Source: Enterobacter genomosp. O
Lineage (GTDB): Bacteria; Pseudomonadota; Gammaproteobacteria; Enterobacterales; Enterobacteriaceae
Direction of reading: 5' to 3'
DNA: 64,000 nt
Assembly: GCF_001022965.1 (NCBI RefSeq)
Contig: NZ_LECZ01000026.1
Location: 248,001 to 312,000 of the forward strand
The notes below the pieces were generated by a model. It did not search any database. It was not told the DNA's origin and saw only the letters and a list, made by a program, of their open reading frames with translations. How positions within the stretch are numbered: the first letter of the stretch is position 1; every line of letters starts with the position of its first letter. The position numbers and the translations under genes were made by a program. This document shows positions 7,292 to 16,017 of the stretch, piece after piece.

Positions 7292-9649
7292 ATGAAGAAA
7301 AATGCTATTTTTTCTCTTGTTTTCTTTGTTTTTTCAACCGCCCACTCAGAAGAAAAATATGACCTCTCTTTCTTCGAGGATGTTGGCGGTGTAAGCATAA
7401 AGGATGCTGCTGAGTTTGATAAAGGAAATGACGTGTTACCAGGTGAATATTCCCTGACCGTCTATCTGAATGATAAAGAACTACCGGAGCAACAGATTAC
7501 GTATAAAAAAATCAGTGCTGATAAAATCAGTGCAGTTTTTTCCTGCAACACCCTCAAGCAGTGGGGCGTGGTAATTGAACACTGCTATGACGATCCCAGA
7601 CCGTTAGAGGATTATATTCCTGAAACCAGTATGCAACTGGATCAGGGTGAAAATACGCTTTCTATTACGATCCCACAGAAATTTCTGAGTATTACCTCAG
7701 AAAATGATATCGCTCCTCCTGAAAAATGGCAGGATGGTATCAATTCAGCGTTTACAACCTATAACCTTAATTACGACGATACGCGTGGCACGACGCGTGC
7801 TAAATCTCTCTACGGAAATTTCACTAACGGTATCAATCTGGCCGGATTTCAGTTCAGAAACAACGGGTTTATGACAAAATCCGACGACTCTGGAATGCGC
7901 TACGTCAGCAGCACAAGTTATATCAGTCATGATGTGGATGCATTGCGAAGTACTGCCGTTGCCGGTGATTTCTTTACCTCGGGCGATCTGTTTCCCTCCC
8001 AAAACCTTCGTGGTGTGAAGCTCGCCACAAGCACGGATATGCTCTCGAACGCTCAGCGAACCTATGCTCCGGTGATTTCGGGCGTGGCAAAATCGAATGC
8101 AACAATCATTATTAAGCAAAACGACCTGGTTATCGCGACGCGGAAGGTCACGCCAGGTCCCTTCGCGTTAAAAGATATTCCTGCCTCGTCAAATGCGGGT
8201 GACCTGGATATTTCAGTTATTGAGGCAAACGGTGAAAATCGACACTTCGTCCAGCCTTACAATACCGTTAACGTTCTGGTACCTGAAAACGTCTTTCGCT
8301 ACAGCGTCTACCTTGGACGTAACCGAGCGTTATCCTCTTCGCCACAATTACTTGAAGCTAATGGCCTGTACGGTGTTTCGAACGCGATAACCCTCATCAA
8401 CGGTTTTCAGTATGCCAACCACTACCTGAATATTGCTGCTGGCACGGGAGCAAATATCCGGTGGCTGGGTGGGGTTTACGCCACTATAAATAAAAGCCAA
8501 AGTGAATTTATTCAGAAAAAACAAGGTTATGTCATTAAATCTGGCCTGACGCATAGCATTGGCGTGACAGACAGCTATCTCTATTTTACCGCGGAAAATA
8601 AATTATCCCGAGATTATTCAGACTTCGAAGATGCGGTAAGGGCTTCGCCTAAAAGTGATTATAAATCGCGATATGCCTTACAGCTCAGCCAGCAGTTAGG
8701 CGCTGTAAGCCTGACGTTAAACTACACGCAGCAGTATGGATTTATGCGTGAAACGAGCAGGGAGATGGGCGGCAGCATGGTCTTTAGTCTCCGGGATATG
8801 CAATTTATTGCCAATATTACTCATCGCTATGGCGACAGTTCTGAAAACAGTGTCTCGTTCAATGCCTCAATACCGCTGGGTAAAGAGGACAAATATTACG
8901 TCAACTATAGCCAGTCGCATGGGCCAGCAACAGATAGCCGCCTTTCGCTCTCGGGGAGTTTACTGGATGACGACAGCCTGAATTTCGACTCTGGCGTATC
9001 GTCAACGGCGGGGCAGCAGCAGTATGACTCCTCGCTGAACTGGAGCGCCAGCAAAGGAAACCTCAGTGCGGGCTGGAGCCAGGGGGGAGACAGCAAAGAG
9101 CTGAGCATCGGATTGAATGGCTCAGTGGTTGCTCATCATCATGGCATTACCTTTGGCCAGCCCCTTGGTTTGAGTAACATCTTAGTCCACACCGATCGTA
9201 TTTCAGGGCTGCATATCACTGACGTTAATGACGTCACGACGGATTATTTCGGCAACGCGATTGTGAATAACGTTTCACCGTATCGCTATAACGAAACATC
9301 ACTCTCTTCCGAGGGGATAAACCAACAGATCGAGATCGACAGTAACATCTATCAAACCGCTCCACGTGCGGGTGCCATTGTGGAAGTCGATACCAAAGCC
9401 AGGCGGGTACAGATTCAATATGCGCATATTTACAGTTCGAAGGGGGATCCTGAGCCGTTTGGCTCGCAAATTTATGATGCTGATAATCAACGTGTCGGGA
9501 TTGTTTCAGCCGGGGGATTAATCGCGCTGGATATTCTGCAACATCGCTGGCCCTATCATGCCAGCGACTCGTCTACTGATGCCGTCTGTACTATTGATCT
9601 CAATGGAGTTAACAAGAAAAAGCACATATGGGAATTACAATGCCGATAA
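7292..9649 (+). CDS. Outer-membrane fimbrial usher, FimD-like
   Basis: 785 residues, slightly short for the family (about 800-880). Signal peptide about 1-19, an N-terminal chaperone-binding domain, then the 24-strand barrel with the FimD-type signature from GDLFPSQNLRGVKLATSTD to YAPVISGVAKSNATIIIKQND (about 230-280), the plug, and two C-terminal domains closed by a cysteine pair (VCTIDL and the final LQCR). It forms the secretion pore that polymerises pilins across the outer membrane. The next gene starts inside its last ten bases, implying coupled translation. No strong Shine-Dalgarno precedes its ATG. Confidence 0.92.
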   Translation: MKKNAIFSLVFFVFSTAHSEEKYDLSFFEDVGGVSIKDAAEFDKGNDVLPGEYSLTVYLNDKELPEQQITYKKISADKISAVFSCNTLKQWGVVIEHCYDDPRPLEDYIPETSMQLDQGENTLSITIPQKFLSITSENDIAPPEKWQDGINSAFTTYNLNYDDTRGTTRAKSLYGNFTNGINLAGFQFRNNGFMTKSDDSGMRYVSSTSYISHDVDALRSTAVAGDFFTSGDLFPSQNLRGVKLATSTDMLSNAQRTYAPVISGVAKSNATIIIKQNDLVIATRKVTPGPFALKDIPASSNAGDLDISVIEANGENRHFVQPYNTVNVLVPENVFRYSVYLGRNRALSSSPQLLEANGLYGVSNAITLINGFQYANHYLNIAAGTGANIRWLGGVYATINKSQSEFIQKKQGYVIKSGLTHSIGVTDSYLYFTAENKLSRDYSDFEDAVRASPKSDYKSRYALQLSQQLGAVSLTLNYTQQYGFMRETSREMGGSMVFSLRDMQFIANITHRYGDSSENSVSFNASIPLGKEDKYYVNYSQSHGPATDSRLSLSGSLLDDDSLNFDSGVSSTAGQQQYDSSLNWSASKGNLSAGWSQGGDSKELSIGLNGSVVAHHHGITFGQPLGLSNILVHTDRISGLHITDVNDVTTDYFGNAIVNNVSPYRYNETSLSSEGINQQIEIDSNIYQTAPRAGAIVEVDTKARRVQIQYAHIYSSKGDPEPFGSQIYDADNQRVGIVSAGGLIALDILQHRWPYHASDSSTDAVCTIDLNGVNKKKHIWELQCR

Positions 9650-10464
9650 AAAACGGCGCTTTGCTGGCGCTCGTTGTCTCATTCTCCACCTCTGCCACGA
9701 CCCTGATGCAAAATATGCCAGCAATAACATTGCAAAACATGGCGGGACAAGAGGATGGAACCCTGTTAAAAACAGTCCCCCTCTCTGCCCAGGCTGCCAG
9801 GGCGCTAAATGAAACACAGCTTTCCATTGCCACCGATGCCGGGATGTGGGACTCCTCACGGAGTATTTTTAAAACAACGGTACCGGGAATTGGTTTCAGC
9901 CTTTGCGATAATGATAATAATCGCTGTATTTCGAGTCTGTCAGACTGGATCCCAGGAGAAAGTCTCTCTCTTCGTCTCTATAAAATTGGCAATCTGCATG
10001 GGGGACGGTACGCGATACCGTCACTGAGCATCTACGGTAAGACACATCCGCTGTTGCGCATAAACCCGCCCGCATTGATTGTTAATACCACGCTTTGCGG
10101 GGTGACAACTCAGCGAATCAAAGTCACTTTCCCGTCGTTCACGCTAAACAAGAACGGAGAAAATTTACCCAGTGTCGGCTTTAAAATCCCCGTTATTTGC
10201 CTGAATCCCGATGATTACGGAAAAGTTGATCTACAGTTCACCTACCATGGCGATCTTATCGATAGCAATACGCTACCGACTCAACTTGGCAATATTGGCA
10301 TTCAGATTGAAGATGACCACAATATGCCGGTGGTGTTTAATACCGTGCTCAGCCAGGCTTCCCCGTCCTTTTCCTATCGCGCGCGTTTAATTACCGTCCC
10401 TGGAGAGACCGCGCATTACGGAAGGTTTTCCGCTGACGCAACGGTTCTCATTACGCTCAGGTAG
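9640..10464 (+). CDS. Fimbrial tip protein / putative adhesin
   Basis: 274 residues from the ATG overlapping the usher stop (an ATG 12 bases upstream is an alternative). Signal peptide MPIKNGALLALVVSFSTSAT. The C-terminal half looks like a pilin domain: TLCGVTTQRIKVTFP, a second cysteine in VICLNP, and the end strand YGRFSADATVLITLR. The N-terminal half (about 25-140) has its own cysteine pair (LCDNDNNRCIS) and no recognisable lectin motif, so the receptor is unknown. Position as last gene and length near FimH (300 residues) suggest the tip adhesin. A hairpin with little T-run follows at about 10487-10511. Confidence 0.7.
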   Translation: MPIKNGALLALVVSFSTSATTLMQNMPAITLQNMAGQEDGTLLKTVPLSAQAARALNETQLSIATDAGMWDSSRSIFKTTVPGIGFSLCDNDNNRCISSLSDWIPGESLSLRLYKIGNLHGGRYAIPSLSIYGKTHPLLRINPPALIVNTTLCGVTTQRIKVTFPSFTLNKNGENLPSVGFKIPVICLNPDDYGKVDLQFTYHGDLIDSNTLPTQLGNIGIQIEDDHNMPVVFNTVLSQASPSFSYRARLITVPGETAHYGRFSADATVLITLR

Positions 10465-10688
10465 AACAAAAATCAATCAGTTAAATCGTATGTCATCCTG
10501 GATGGCATACGTGTTAGTGCTGGTTCTGGATTCTGCTATCTCATCATTACATTAGAGCTAGCTTGTAATTTATGTTCTAAATACAGGATAAAAATCTAAT
10601 TATATTCGAAAGACCTTTTTATCTTGCTGTAAGCTGCGGCCAGTGGTGTTATTTGAGCCCGACGAAAATGATAATTCTGGGAGCTATC

Positions 10689-11039
10689 ATGTGGTTAAGT
10701 AGTAGTAAATATGGCTTGCTTATCACCATCTTCAGCAGCGTTGTGGCAACGTGCCTGATGGCGTGGGCCGTTTATTCCTCCAGCGATTTCTTTTTTTGGT
10801 GCAGTGCATTTGTACAGATGAGCGGTGGTTACGTCATTTCATGGTCGAAGAAAAGAGACGATCGGGAAGACAGCATTGTTAGCTGCGCAATTATTACCGG
10901 GGCAATAATGCTTACGGCAGTCGTGGCTAACTATGTATTCTTCGATATAAAACCGTCTCCTGGAGCATGTCTGGCCTGGATAATGCTACTGGCTGGATTT
11001 TTCATCCTGATGAAAACTAAAGTAGAAGATTTTAATTGA
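10689..11039 (+). CDS. Small four-helix membrane protein, SMR/DMT-like, first of a pair
   Basis: 116 residues from the ATG at 10689 (TGGGAG six bases upstream; ATG 10668 and TTG 10653 are upstream alternatives). Four hydrophobic segments are seen, with the last (ACLAWIMLLAGFFILM) resembling helix 4 of EmrE. The acidic residue equivalent to EmrE Glu14 is absent from helix 1. It overlaps the next, similar gene by one base (TGATG), recalling paired SMR genes such as mdtJI. I infer a heterodimeric membrane complex of unknown substrate; it may not be a drug pump. It lies 224 bases after the adhesin gene and could be a separate unit. Confidence 0.55.
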   Translation: MWLSSSKYGLLITIFSSVVATCLMAWAVYSSSDFFFWCSAFVQMSGGYVISWSKKRDDREDSIVSCAIITGAIMLTAVVANYVFFDIKPSPGACLAWIMLLAGFFILMKTKVEDFN

Positions 11040-11362
11040 TGCAAACCGTACATTTAACCTGTTATTTTATTGTTACCATTATGACGCGTTCTTTAGGGGT
11101 GGCATTGCTCGCCGGCTCTCAGCGATTGAACAGAAAAATGGCCTTTTCTATTTATGTAGCCACTTTGTTGTTGTCTTATTATACGTTATCAAGCTATGTC
11201 GCTTACCTGGACTTTGCGCTTATCTGCATCACCATAGCGGGTGCCTGCTTGTGTATGAATATGATCTGGGTTGCTCTGAATGGCAATCTTAAATTGTCTC
11301 GTTTAAGGTTGCTTGGCACGGGATTAGTTCTTACCGGAGGGCTATTGCTTATCGTTCTATAA
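11039..11362 (+). CDS. Small four-helix membrane protein, SMR/DMT-like, second of a pair
   Basis: 107 residues, four predicted membrane helices; start ATG at 11039 overlaps the preceding stop. Helix 1 IVTIMTRSLGVALL aligns with EmrE ILAEVIGTTLM, but the essential glutamate is replaced by arginine. Helix 4 LGTGLVLTGGLLLIVL fits the EmrE dimerisation helix. Loss of the proton/drug-binding acid argues against classical multidrug efflux. Co-translated with its upstream partner. The 198 bases after it hold no gene I can support. Confidence 0.55.
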   Translation: MQTVHLTCYFIVTIMTRSLGVALLAGSQRLNRKMAFSIYVATLLLSYYTLSSYVAYLDFALICITIAGACLCMNMIWVALNGNLKLSRLRLLGTGLVLTGGLLLIVL

Positions 11363-11560
11363 AAATTCTGCTCTGCGTATTTCATAAAAGATAAATGGAT
11401 GAATAAATCTACTCTCATTAAGAAATTGTAAAATGCAATCGGTAAATGTTACCTCATGGCGTCAAGAAGTGAGGGTATTTCTTGTTGTTTAGATTTCATA
11501 TAGCTACCGATCGTTTTCTCTCTTAGGGGATCTGATAAAGTTCGACTCCACTTTTTTTCA

Positions 11561-12343
11561 GTGATTGCGACTGTGCTTTATTACATATCTGACAACATGT
11601 TATTTAATCCCGCCGACCATACGATCGAATGCGGTGATAATGATGAATTTATTAAGCTCAGTATACCTGCAAGTCAGTTGCTGGAACTGCTTATCCTGTC
11701 GGAAGGTGAGTTAGTTACCCGCGATTATTTGCTGACGGAGGTATGGGATAAAAATGGGCTAAGAGGGTCCAACAACAATCTCAACCAATACATGAGCATG
11801 CTTCGACGAACGCTTGCCAATCATGGGTGTGAAAATTTGTTTATCACTATCCCAAAAATTGGTTTTCGTCTTAACACTGATATCAAGATTGAAACGCGTA
11901 GTGGTCCAGGCGACCGGGCAATTGACCCAGTAAACCGACCGATGCGTAAACAGAACGGTAAAGATCTTAAGATTCTGGTTATCGCTTTTCTATGTATCCT
12001 CGTCCCCTTAGCCGTTTTCATCGCCCTTAAGCAGTCTACGTCTCACTACGATATTGTCAGCAGCGATCTGGTTGAAGTTGCGCCGGGTTGTAATGCGCTT
12101 TATTTACACAAATTTAGCGAGAATGAGAAAATTCGCGCGAAAATTCAAATTAATGAGATGCTTAATGACCTGAAACTTAAGTGTGATGCAGGAAATACTC
12201 TTCTGTTTGATAATGTCGATCCCATTCCGGATGAAAATGACTATGGCCGGACTTTCTTTTCCTATTGCCATAACGTGAGCGGAAAAGCGTTAGCAAATTG
12301 TACTGACTTTTTTTATTCGGACTGGAAAAGACATCATGAATAG
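11561..12343 (+). CDS. MarT/CadC/ToxR-like transmembrane transcription regulator, copy 1
   Basis: 260 residues from a GTG at 11561; a GTG at 11573 aligns better with the paralogue at 15262, so the start is uncertain. N-terminal OmpR-type winged helix (about 10-105) with VTRDYLLTEVWDKNG and NNNLNQYMSMLRRTL, a membrane segment (about 136-156) and a periplasmic domain of about 100 residues. Four periplasmic cysteines (177, 208, 236, 247) are conserved with nearly the same spacing in the second copy. The domain order matches ToxR/CadC one-component sensors and Salmonella SPI-3 MarT. Followed, with an eight-base overlap, by a FidL-like gene. Likely targets are the neighbouring fimbrial genes (inference). 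Confidence 0.8.
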   Translation: MIATVLYYISDNMLFNPADHTIECGDNDEFIKLSIPASQLLELLILSEGELVTRDYLLTEVWDKNGLRGSNNNLNQYMSMLRRTLANHGCENLFITIPKIGFRLNTDIKIETRSGPGDRAIDPVNRPMRKQNGKDLKILVIAFLCILVPLAVFIALKQSTSHYDIVSSDLVEVAPGCNALYLHKFSENEKIRAKIQINEMLNDLKLKCDAGNTLLFDNVDPIPDENDYGRTFFSYCHNVSGKALANCTDFFYSDWKRHHE

Positions 12344-12815
12344 AAAAAAATATGCCATCCTCTTTCTGAGCGCCCTTTTTCTTACGGGGGTTGTATTTTC
12401 GTTCTTTGAAACTAAAAGTGATGATAAGTACGAAGATTTTCGATGCAATGGGCCAACGCGCTATTTCCTTGAGAATGAAGAGATCGTGGTTAATCAGGAT
12501 CTAAGGGTATCGGGACACGATACCGCTTATCTGACGCTGGAAGGGTATGTTTCAACGAATGAGGGGCGAAAAAAGCTGCATCGCATTATCTACATGAATA
12601 ATGGAAAAAAAGCCTACAAACACTCGTGGCTTTTTAACATTACCAATATTCATAAATCGGTAAACGATACGTTAAGCGATCGGGAATTTGAGCCATTGTT
12701 GATGGAGTTAACAGGAGACAGTTCCCTGATTTCTCTTGATATCAATCACCTGTCTGAGAATCTTTATCTCATCGGTACGCCCCTCAGCTATATTTTTACC
12801 TGCAACGGCTACTAG
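12336..12815 (+). CDS. FidL-like membrane-anchored periplasmic protein, copy 1
   Basis: 159 residues with one N-terminal membrane anchor (about 6-26) and a periplasmic beta-rich domain. Cys37, just after the anchor, and Cys156, four residues from the end, match Cys34 and Cys158 of the second copy and may form a disulfide. It resembles Salmonella FidL, encoded beside marT in SPI-3, in size, topology and neighbour. By analogy with ToxS it may stabilise or tune the adjacent regulator; that role is not proven. Overlaps the regulator gene by eight bases. Confidence 0.7.
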   Translation: MNRKKYAILFLSALFLTGVVFSFFETKSDDKYEDFRCNGPTRYFLENEEIVVNQDLRVSGHDTAYLTLEGYVSTNEGRKKLHRIIYMNNGKKAYKHSWLFNITNIHKSVNDTLSDREFEPLLMELTGDSSLISLDINHLSENLYLIGTPLSYIFTCNGY

Positions 12816-13384
12816 CACGTTTTTTCTGATGAAAGCCACAATACCACCGGGATGAATTCATCCCTGCGGTGTGTGGCAAACCTGGTTATCAGTCAATCAA
12901 TCGCCTTTCCTGCCGGATGGCACACCCCTCGCCAAACGCCCATTATCTTTATCAATAAATAGCGCCGTTATTTGTCGCCTTTTGCACGTGTAACGCCGCT
13001 GAGAAAACCCACACCACTCGCACTCTTGCAGCAGTCTGAGGGATGAGTGCATTCTTTTCATACTCCTGGAGGCTTTTCATCTGAGACAGTTTGCCCATTC
13101 TCTCTGCGTCGTTCCCCAGTAATCACTTCCCGATGGCTTACAACGGCTAAGTTGTTACGACAACTTCTTCTCTTGCAGCCCTTTACGTCACCAGATGCGC
13201 TCATTTTGATAATAAATGTCCAAAAGCAGTGCTATTTAGCAATCTCTCAGGAGATGAAAATTAGCATTTAATGCTTGATTCAATCGTGTGGAATCTAAAA
13301 AGTGATATAAATATCTATATGTTTGAATCATGCAGCATAAGATACCGCTTTGATGACAATGTATGGTTATATATATGCATCAGA
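12816..13384. other. AT-rich intergenic region, no supported gene
   Basis: About 570 bases without a convincing coding region. It contains a perfect 16-base palindrome GGGATGAATTCATCCC (12849-12864) inside a longer imperfect inverted repeat (12836-12876), which may end fidL transcription. A very AT-rich stretch (about 13300-13380) could hold the promoter of the small pilin gene. Confidence 0.5.
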
Positions 13385-13413
13385 GGTTGGCAGAGCAGCC
13401 AACCAGATTTTTC
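13385..13413 (+). terminator. Terminator-like hairpin in the leader of the mini-pilin gene
   Basis: Seven-base stem GGTTGGC/GCCAACC with a six-base loop (13385-13404), then AGATTTTTCT. It ends 18 bases before the likely start codon at 13431, so it could act as an attenuator rather than an end-of-gene terminator. Confidence 0.5.
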
Positions 13414-13430
13414 TAAAAGAGATGAATACG

Positions 13431-13724
13431 ATGCGTTATTTCCTGGCCCTGATGATTTTTGCTTTCGCTACCACCTGTTCAGCAGCATCACAAACATCTG
13501 TCTCTTTTCAGGGGATGATTACCGAGGCGGTATGTCACATCTCTACGTCACACGGTAATATCAGCTCAAGCTGCACTAAACAGAATGCACACCATACGGC
13601 TTCTTATCATGTTTCGTCTGTAGATAACCAGACGTTCGCCCTGCCAGGAAATGTGGGTCATATGCAGTTGAAGTGGCTGAACGCCGCGCGTACTAAAGGA
13701 TTACTCGTTGCTTTTTACCGCTAA
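13431..13724 (+). CDS. Miniature orphan fimbrial-subunit-like protein
   Basis: 97 residues from ATG 13431 (AAGAGA eight bases upstream; ATG 13422 possible). Signal peptide MRYFLALMIFAFATTCSA. The mature part of about 79 residues has SVSFQGMITEAVCHIS, like the pilin N-terminal strand, a cysteine pair, and the C-terminal pattern QLKWLNAARTKGLLVAFYR with the penultimate tyrosine typical of pilins. It is half the usual pilin length, as if the central strands were deleted, yet both ends are preserved. It has no chaperone or usher of its own and probably uses the operon 4 kb upstream, perhaps as an anchor, terminator or modulator subunit. A decayed gene is possible. Confidence 0.6.
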   Translation: MRYFLALMIFAFATTCSAASQTSVSFQGMITEAVCHISTSHGNISSSCTKQNAHHTASYHVSSVDNQTFALPGNVGHMQLKWLNAARTKGLLVAFYR

Positions 13725-13825
13725 TGGCTGGCCGGGTAAGCGTCATGAGCAGACGTTAGAATCTCCCGCTACTTATAAGCAGTATCCATATGATGTACCA
13801 GATCGAAATCAATACTGTAAAAACT

Positions 13826-15019
13826 TCAAATATAATCCTTAACATTATTTATTCCCTCCAGTAATTCATCAAACGTGATGCTTTTATCAGCATTCATCTC
13901 TTCGTATTTAATAACCATTCTCAGTGCGTTAACTACGTCAGGATCCAGTGAACCGGCTGCCGCTTTTATTTGCATCTGGCTGAGTGCATCTGCCGTTGAA
14001 CAGGGTGAACGGCCGTTACAGTTAACTCGCAGAGAGACATAGTCACAGGCGACAGAAATGATTCTGGCACTGAGATCTAACTGTGTGCCGTATAAACCCT
14101 CGGGCAATCCCTTGCCGTCAGGCTGTTCATGAGGGCTGCTTGCAATCATTCCAGTTCTGAACATACCCGGAATCGAGGAAAGGATTTCGCGAGTCGTCAT
14201 AGGGTACGCTTTCAAATATGCCATGGCGTCAGCAGGCAAAGCGCACGACTTCGTAAGAGGCCCGGCGGGAAGAGCAAGCCTTCCAATCCCATGAAGCAAG
14301 CCAGCCAGACATAATTCCGTAATTCCCGACTGCGAGAAGCCGTACATTCGGGCGAGCTTTACACAATATTTAGCCACCAGGGGTGAGTAGGGCACGCTAT
14401 GCCGACAATGCAGATCCACTATTCTGGCGATGAAACTTGCGAGCTGGTTCAGGTCATCCTCAGTCAACGTTCGGGATGAAAAGGGGGACATTGCCCGAAC
14501 ATCATTTAATAAGTTGGGTGAGGCGAGCTTTTCCCAGATGTCAGGACAGTATTCGAGTTCACGCAGAGAGAGGATGTCATCCAGTGAATAGCGGGAGCCG
14601 ATAGAATCGCACAGGGTTTCAATGGCAGATCCAGGATACTGACCTGGATGATGTTCATTCAGGGTGAGGAGATCAAAGTTATCCACCAGATCGAGTAAAC
14701 GACAATGAATATGCGGCTCATTTTTTTCAAATATAAGAGGCATACTGTCGGATATTATCGAAATCTGGCTAAAAGTTTTTTGGCAATCGGATAAAGCCCA
14801 GCTTCTTTTTGAGCCTAATTCGTAAAGTAATGCTGCAACATAGACCCTTTGTTGTACAGACTCACTGGCTCCTTGCTGACGTAGCAGAGTCATCGCGATA
14901 AAAGCGCGTCGTAACCCTCGGTTTCCACTTTCTGGTGTTAACAGGTCAAGCGCTCTGGAAAAGCCAGTTAAAAAATCAGTTAATGCAATATTCACCATTA
15001 AGTTCCAGTTCAGAAGCAC
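13826..15019 (-). CDS. Degenerate HD-GYP-type protein
   Basis: 397 residues from GTG 15019 (ATG 14998 is the alternative). The C-terminal part (about 200-375) follows the HD-GYP phosphodiesterase pattern: HSVPYSPLVAKYCVKLA, LAGLLHGIGRLALP in place of the usual LLHDIGK, and HEQPDGKGLPEGL in place of HERWDGSGYP, then SARIISVACDY. The metal-binding Asp of the HD pair is Gly244 and GYP has become GLP. An N-terminal segment (about 30-70, ending VAALLYELG) looks like a second, more decayed HD domain. It is therefore unlikely to hydrolyse cyclic-di-GMP and may bind nucleotide or protein partners instead. No membrane segment is seen, so cytoplasmic. It is transcribed away from the second regulator pair. 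Confidence 0.7.
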   Translation of the reverse strand: MLLNWNLMVNIALTDFLTGFSRALDLLTPESGNRGLRRAFIAMTLLRQQGASESVQQRVYVAALLYELGSKRSWALSDCQKTFSQISIISDSMPLIFEKNEPHIHCRLLDLVDNFDLLTLNEHHPGQYPGSAIETLCDSIGSRYSLDDILSLRELEYCPDIWEKLASPNLLNDVRAMSPFSSRTLTEDDLNQLASFIARIVDLHCRHSVPYSPLVAKYCVKLARMYGFSQSGITELCLAGLLHGIGRLALPAGPLTKSCALPADAMAYLKAYPMTTREILSSIPGMFRTGMIASSPHEQPDGKGLPEGLYGTQLDLSARIISVACDYVSLRVNCNGRSPCSTADALSQMQIKAAAGSLDPDVVNALRMVIKYEEMNADKSITFDELLEGINNVKDYI

Positions 15020-15200
15020 ATTCTTCAGCTTTCGGCTGCAGCTCTAGCCGCTGGCTCAGGAAACAATAATTGCGGTATGTAAGCAATTTAATTCATAAAT
15101 GACTATATATATAGGTTTTTATTCTGGCGCTTTATGTTTTGTAGTTTTATATTTTGCCTTCTGAATCGCTCCTGACATCTCATTGCAGTGGATGACAGAG

Positions 15201-15229
15201 TTCAGCTCGCGACATTTAACCTGTATACT
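15201..15229 (+). promoter_or_regulatory. Candidate sigma70 promoter for the second regulator pair
   Basis: TATACT (15224-15229) with TTCAGC (15201-15206) 17 bases upstream; the predicted start of transcription is about 25 bases before the ATG at 15262. The -35 element is weak. Confidence 0.35.
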
Positions 15230-15261
15230 TCTTGCAGGTACGGCATGGTGATCAGGGCAAA

Positions 15262-16017
15262 ATGAAATATCTCATTGACAGGTTAGTTGTATTTAATACC
15301 GACGACGGCACCCTGCATTTGCCCTCCAGCGATGACGTGATCAGACTGGCTTTACCTGCCGCACGATTGCTGGAGACGTTTTTGTCGTCCGAAGGAAGAG
15401 AGCTGACGCGTGAATATCTTCTGGAAACTGTCTGGGATAAGCATGGTTTGCATGCTTCTGGAAATAACTTAAATCAATACGTCAGTATTCTTCGCCGTAA
15501 CCTTTCTCTGCTCGGCTGTCATGAACTCATTATTACTTTGCCGAAGCTGGGATTCAGGCTGAATGCGGCCATCAGCATTGAAATTCTGGAAACGGATTCT
15601 GTTTCTCCTGAACCGTCACCCTCCATTGTTACGTCTTCTGGCCATTTCCAGCGCCTTTTTTTTATTGGTAGTATTATTATTACTTTGCTTACCGGCGTGG
15701 CCATTGGTTTGTTTTATTATAATGATGCCAATAACGGTGAGACGGTGCTTCATGAGCAACACAGTGGATGTGATATTTATTATCTAAAAGACATTTCTGA
15801 TGATGAGAAAAAAGAAGCGTTAATAAAAATCATGAGCATCATGAAAGATAATGGAATTCAATGCAAAAAAAATGATGTGGTCATCTATAACAGTGAATCG
15901 AGTCTGTCTGACAACGTTGATTCAAGAGAGGTCTTGTCGTGGTGCCATGCCGGGAAAGACCACGTTGTTATTTCATGTGATAATTTCTACCGCTATAGAT
16001 GGGATAAAACGCAATGA
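15262..16017 (+). CDS. MarT/CadC/ToxR-like transmembrane transcription regulator, copy 2
   Basis: 251 residues from ATG 15262 (CAGGGC upstream). Same architecture as copy 1: winged helix (1-105) with LTREYLLETVWDKHG and NNLNQYVSILRRNL, membrane helix (about 132-152), periplasmic domain with cysteines at 170, 201, 228 and 239. Cysteine spacings are 30, 26 and 10 residues against 30, 27 and 10 in copy 1. The DNA-binding halves are far more alike than the periplasmic halves, suggesting shared or overlapping DNA targets but different inputs. Overlaps the next gene by four bases. Confidence 0.8.
   Translation: MKYLIDRLVVFNTDDGTLHLPSSDDVIRLALPAARLLETFLSSEGRELTREYLLETVWDKHGLHASGNNLNQYVSILRRNLSLLGCHELIITLPKLGFRLNAAISIEILETDSVSPEPSPSIVTSSGHFQRLFFIGSIIITLLTGVAIGLFYYNDANNGETVLHEQHSGCDIYYLKDISDDEKKEALIKIMSIMKDNGIQCKKNDVVIYNSESSLSDNVDSREVLSWCHAGKDHVVISCDNFYRYRWDKTQ

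Noticed and set aside
13047..13558. Two short open frames (13047-13271 and 13271-13558)
   Set aside because: No signal peptide, motif or RBS; the second overlaps the better supported mini-pilin in another frame.
13725..13825. Possible frameshifted continuation of the mini-pilin
   Set aside because: The open frame already ends in the pilin-type terminal motif (AFYR), and the following bases contain stops in all frames without pilin-like sequence.
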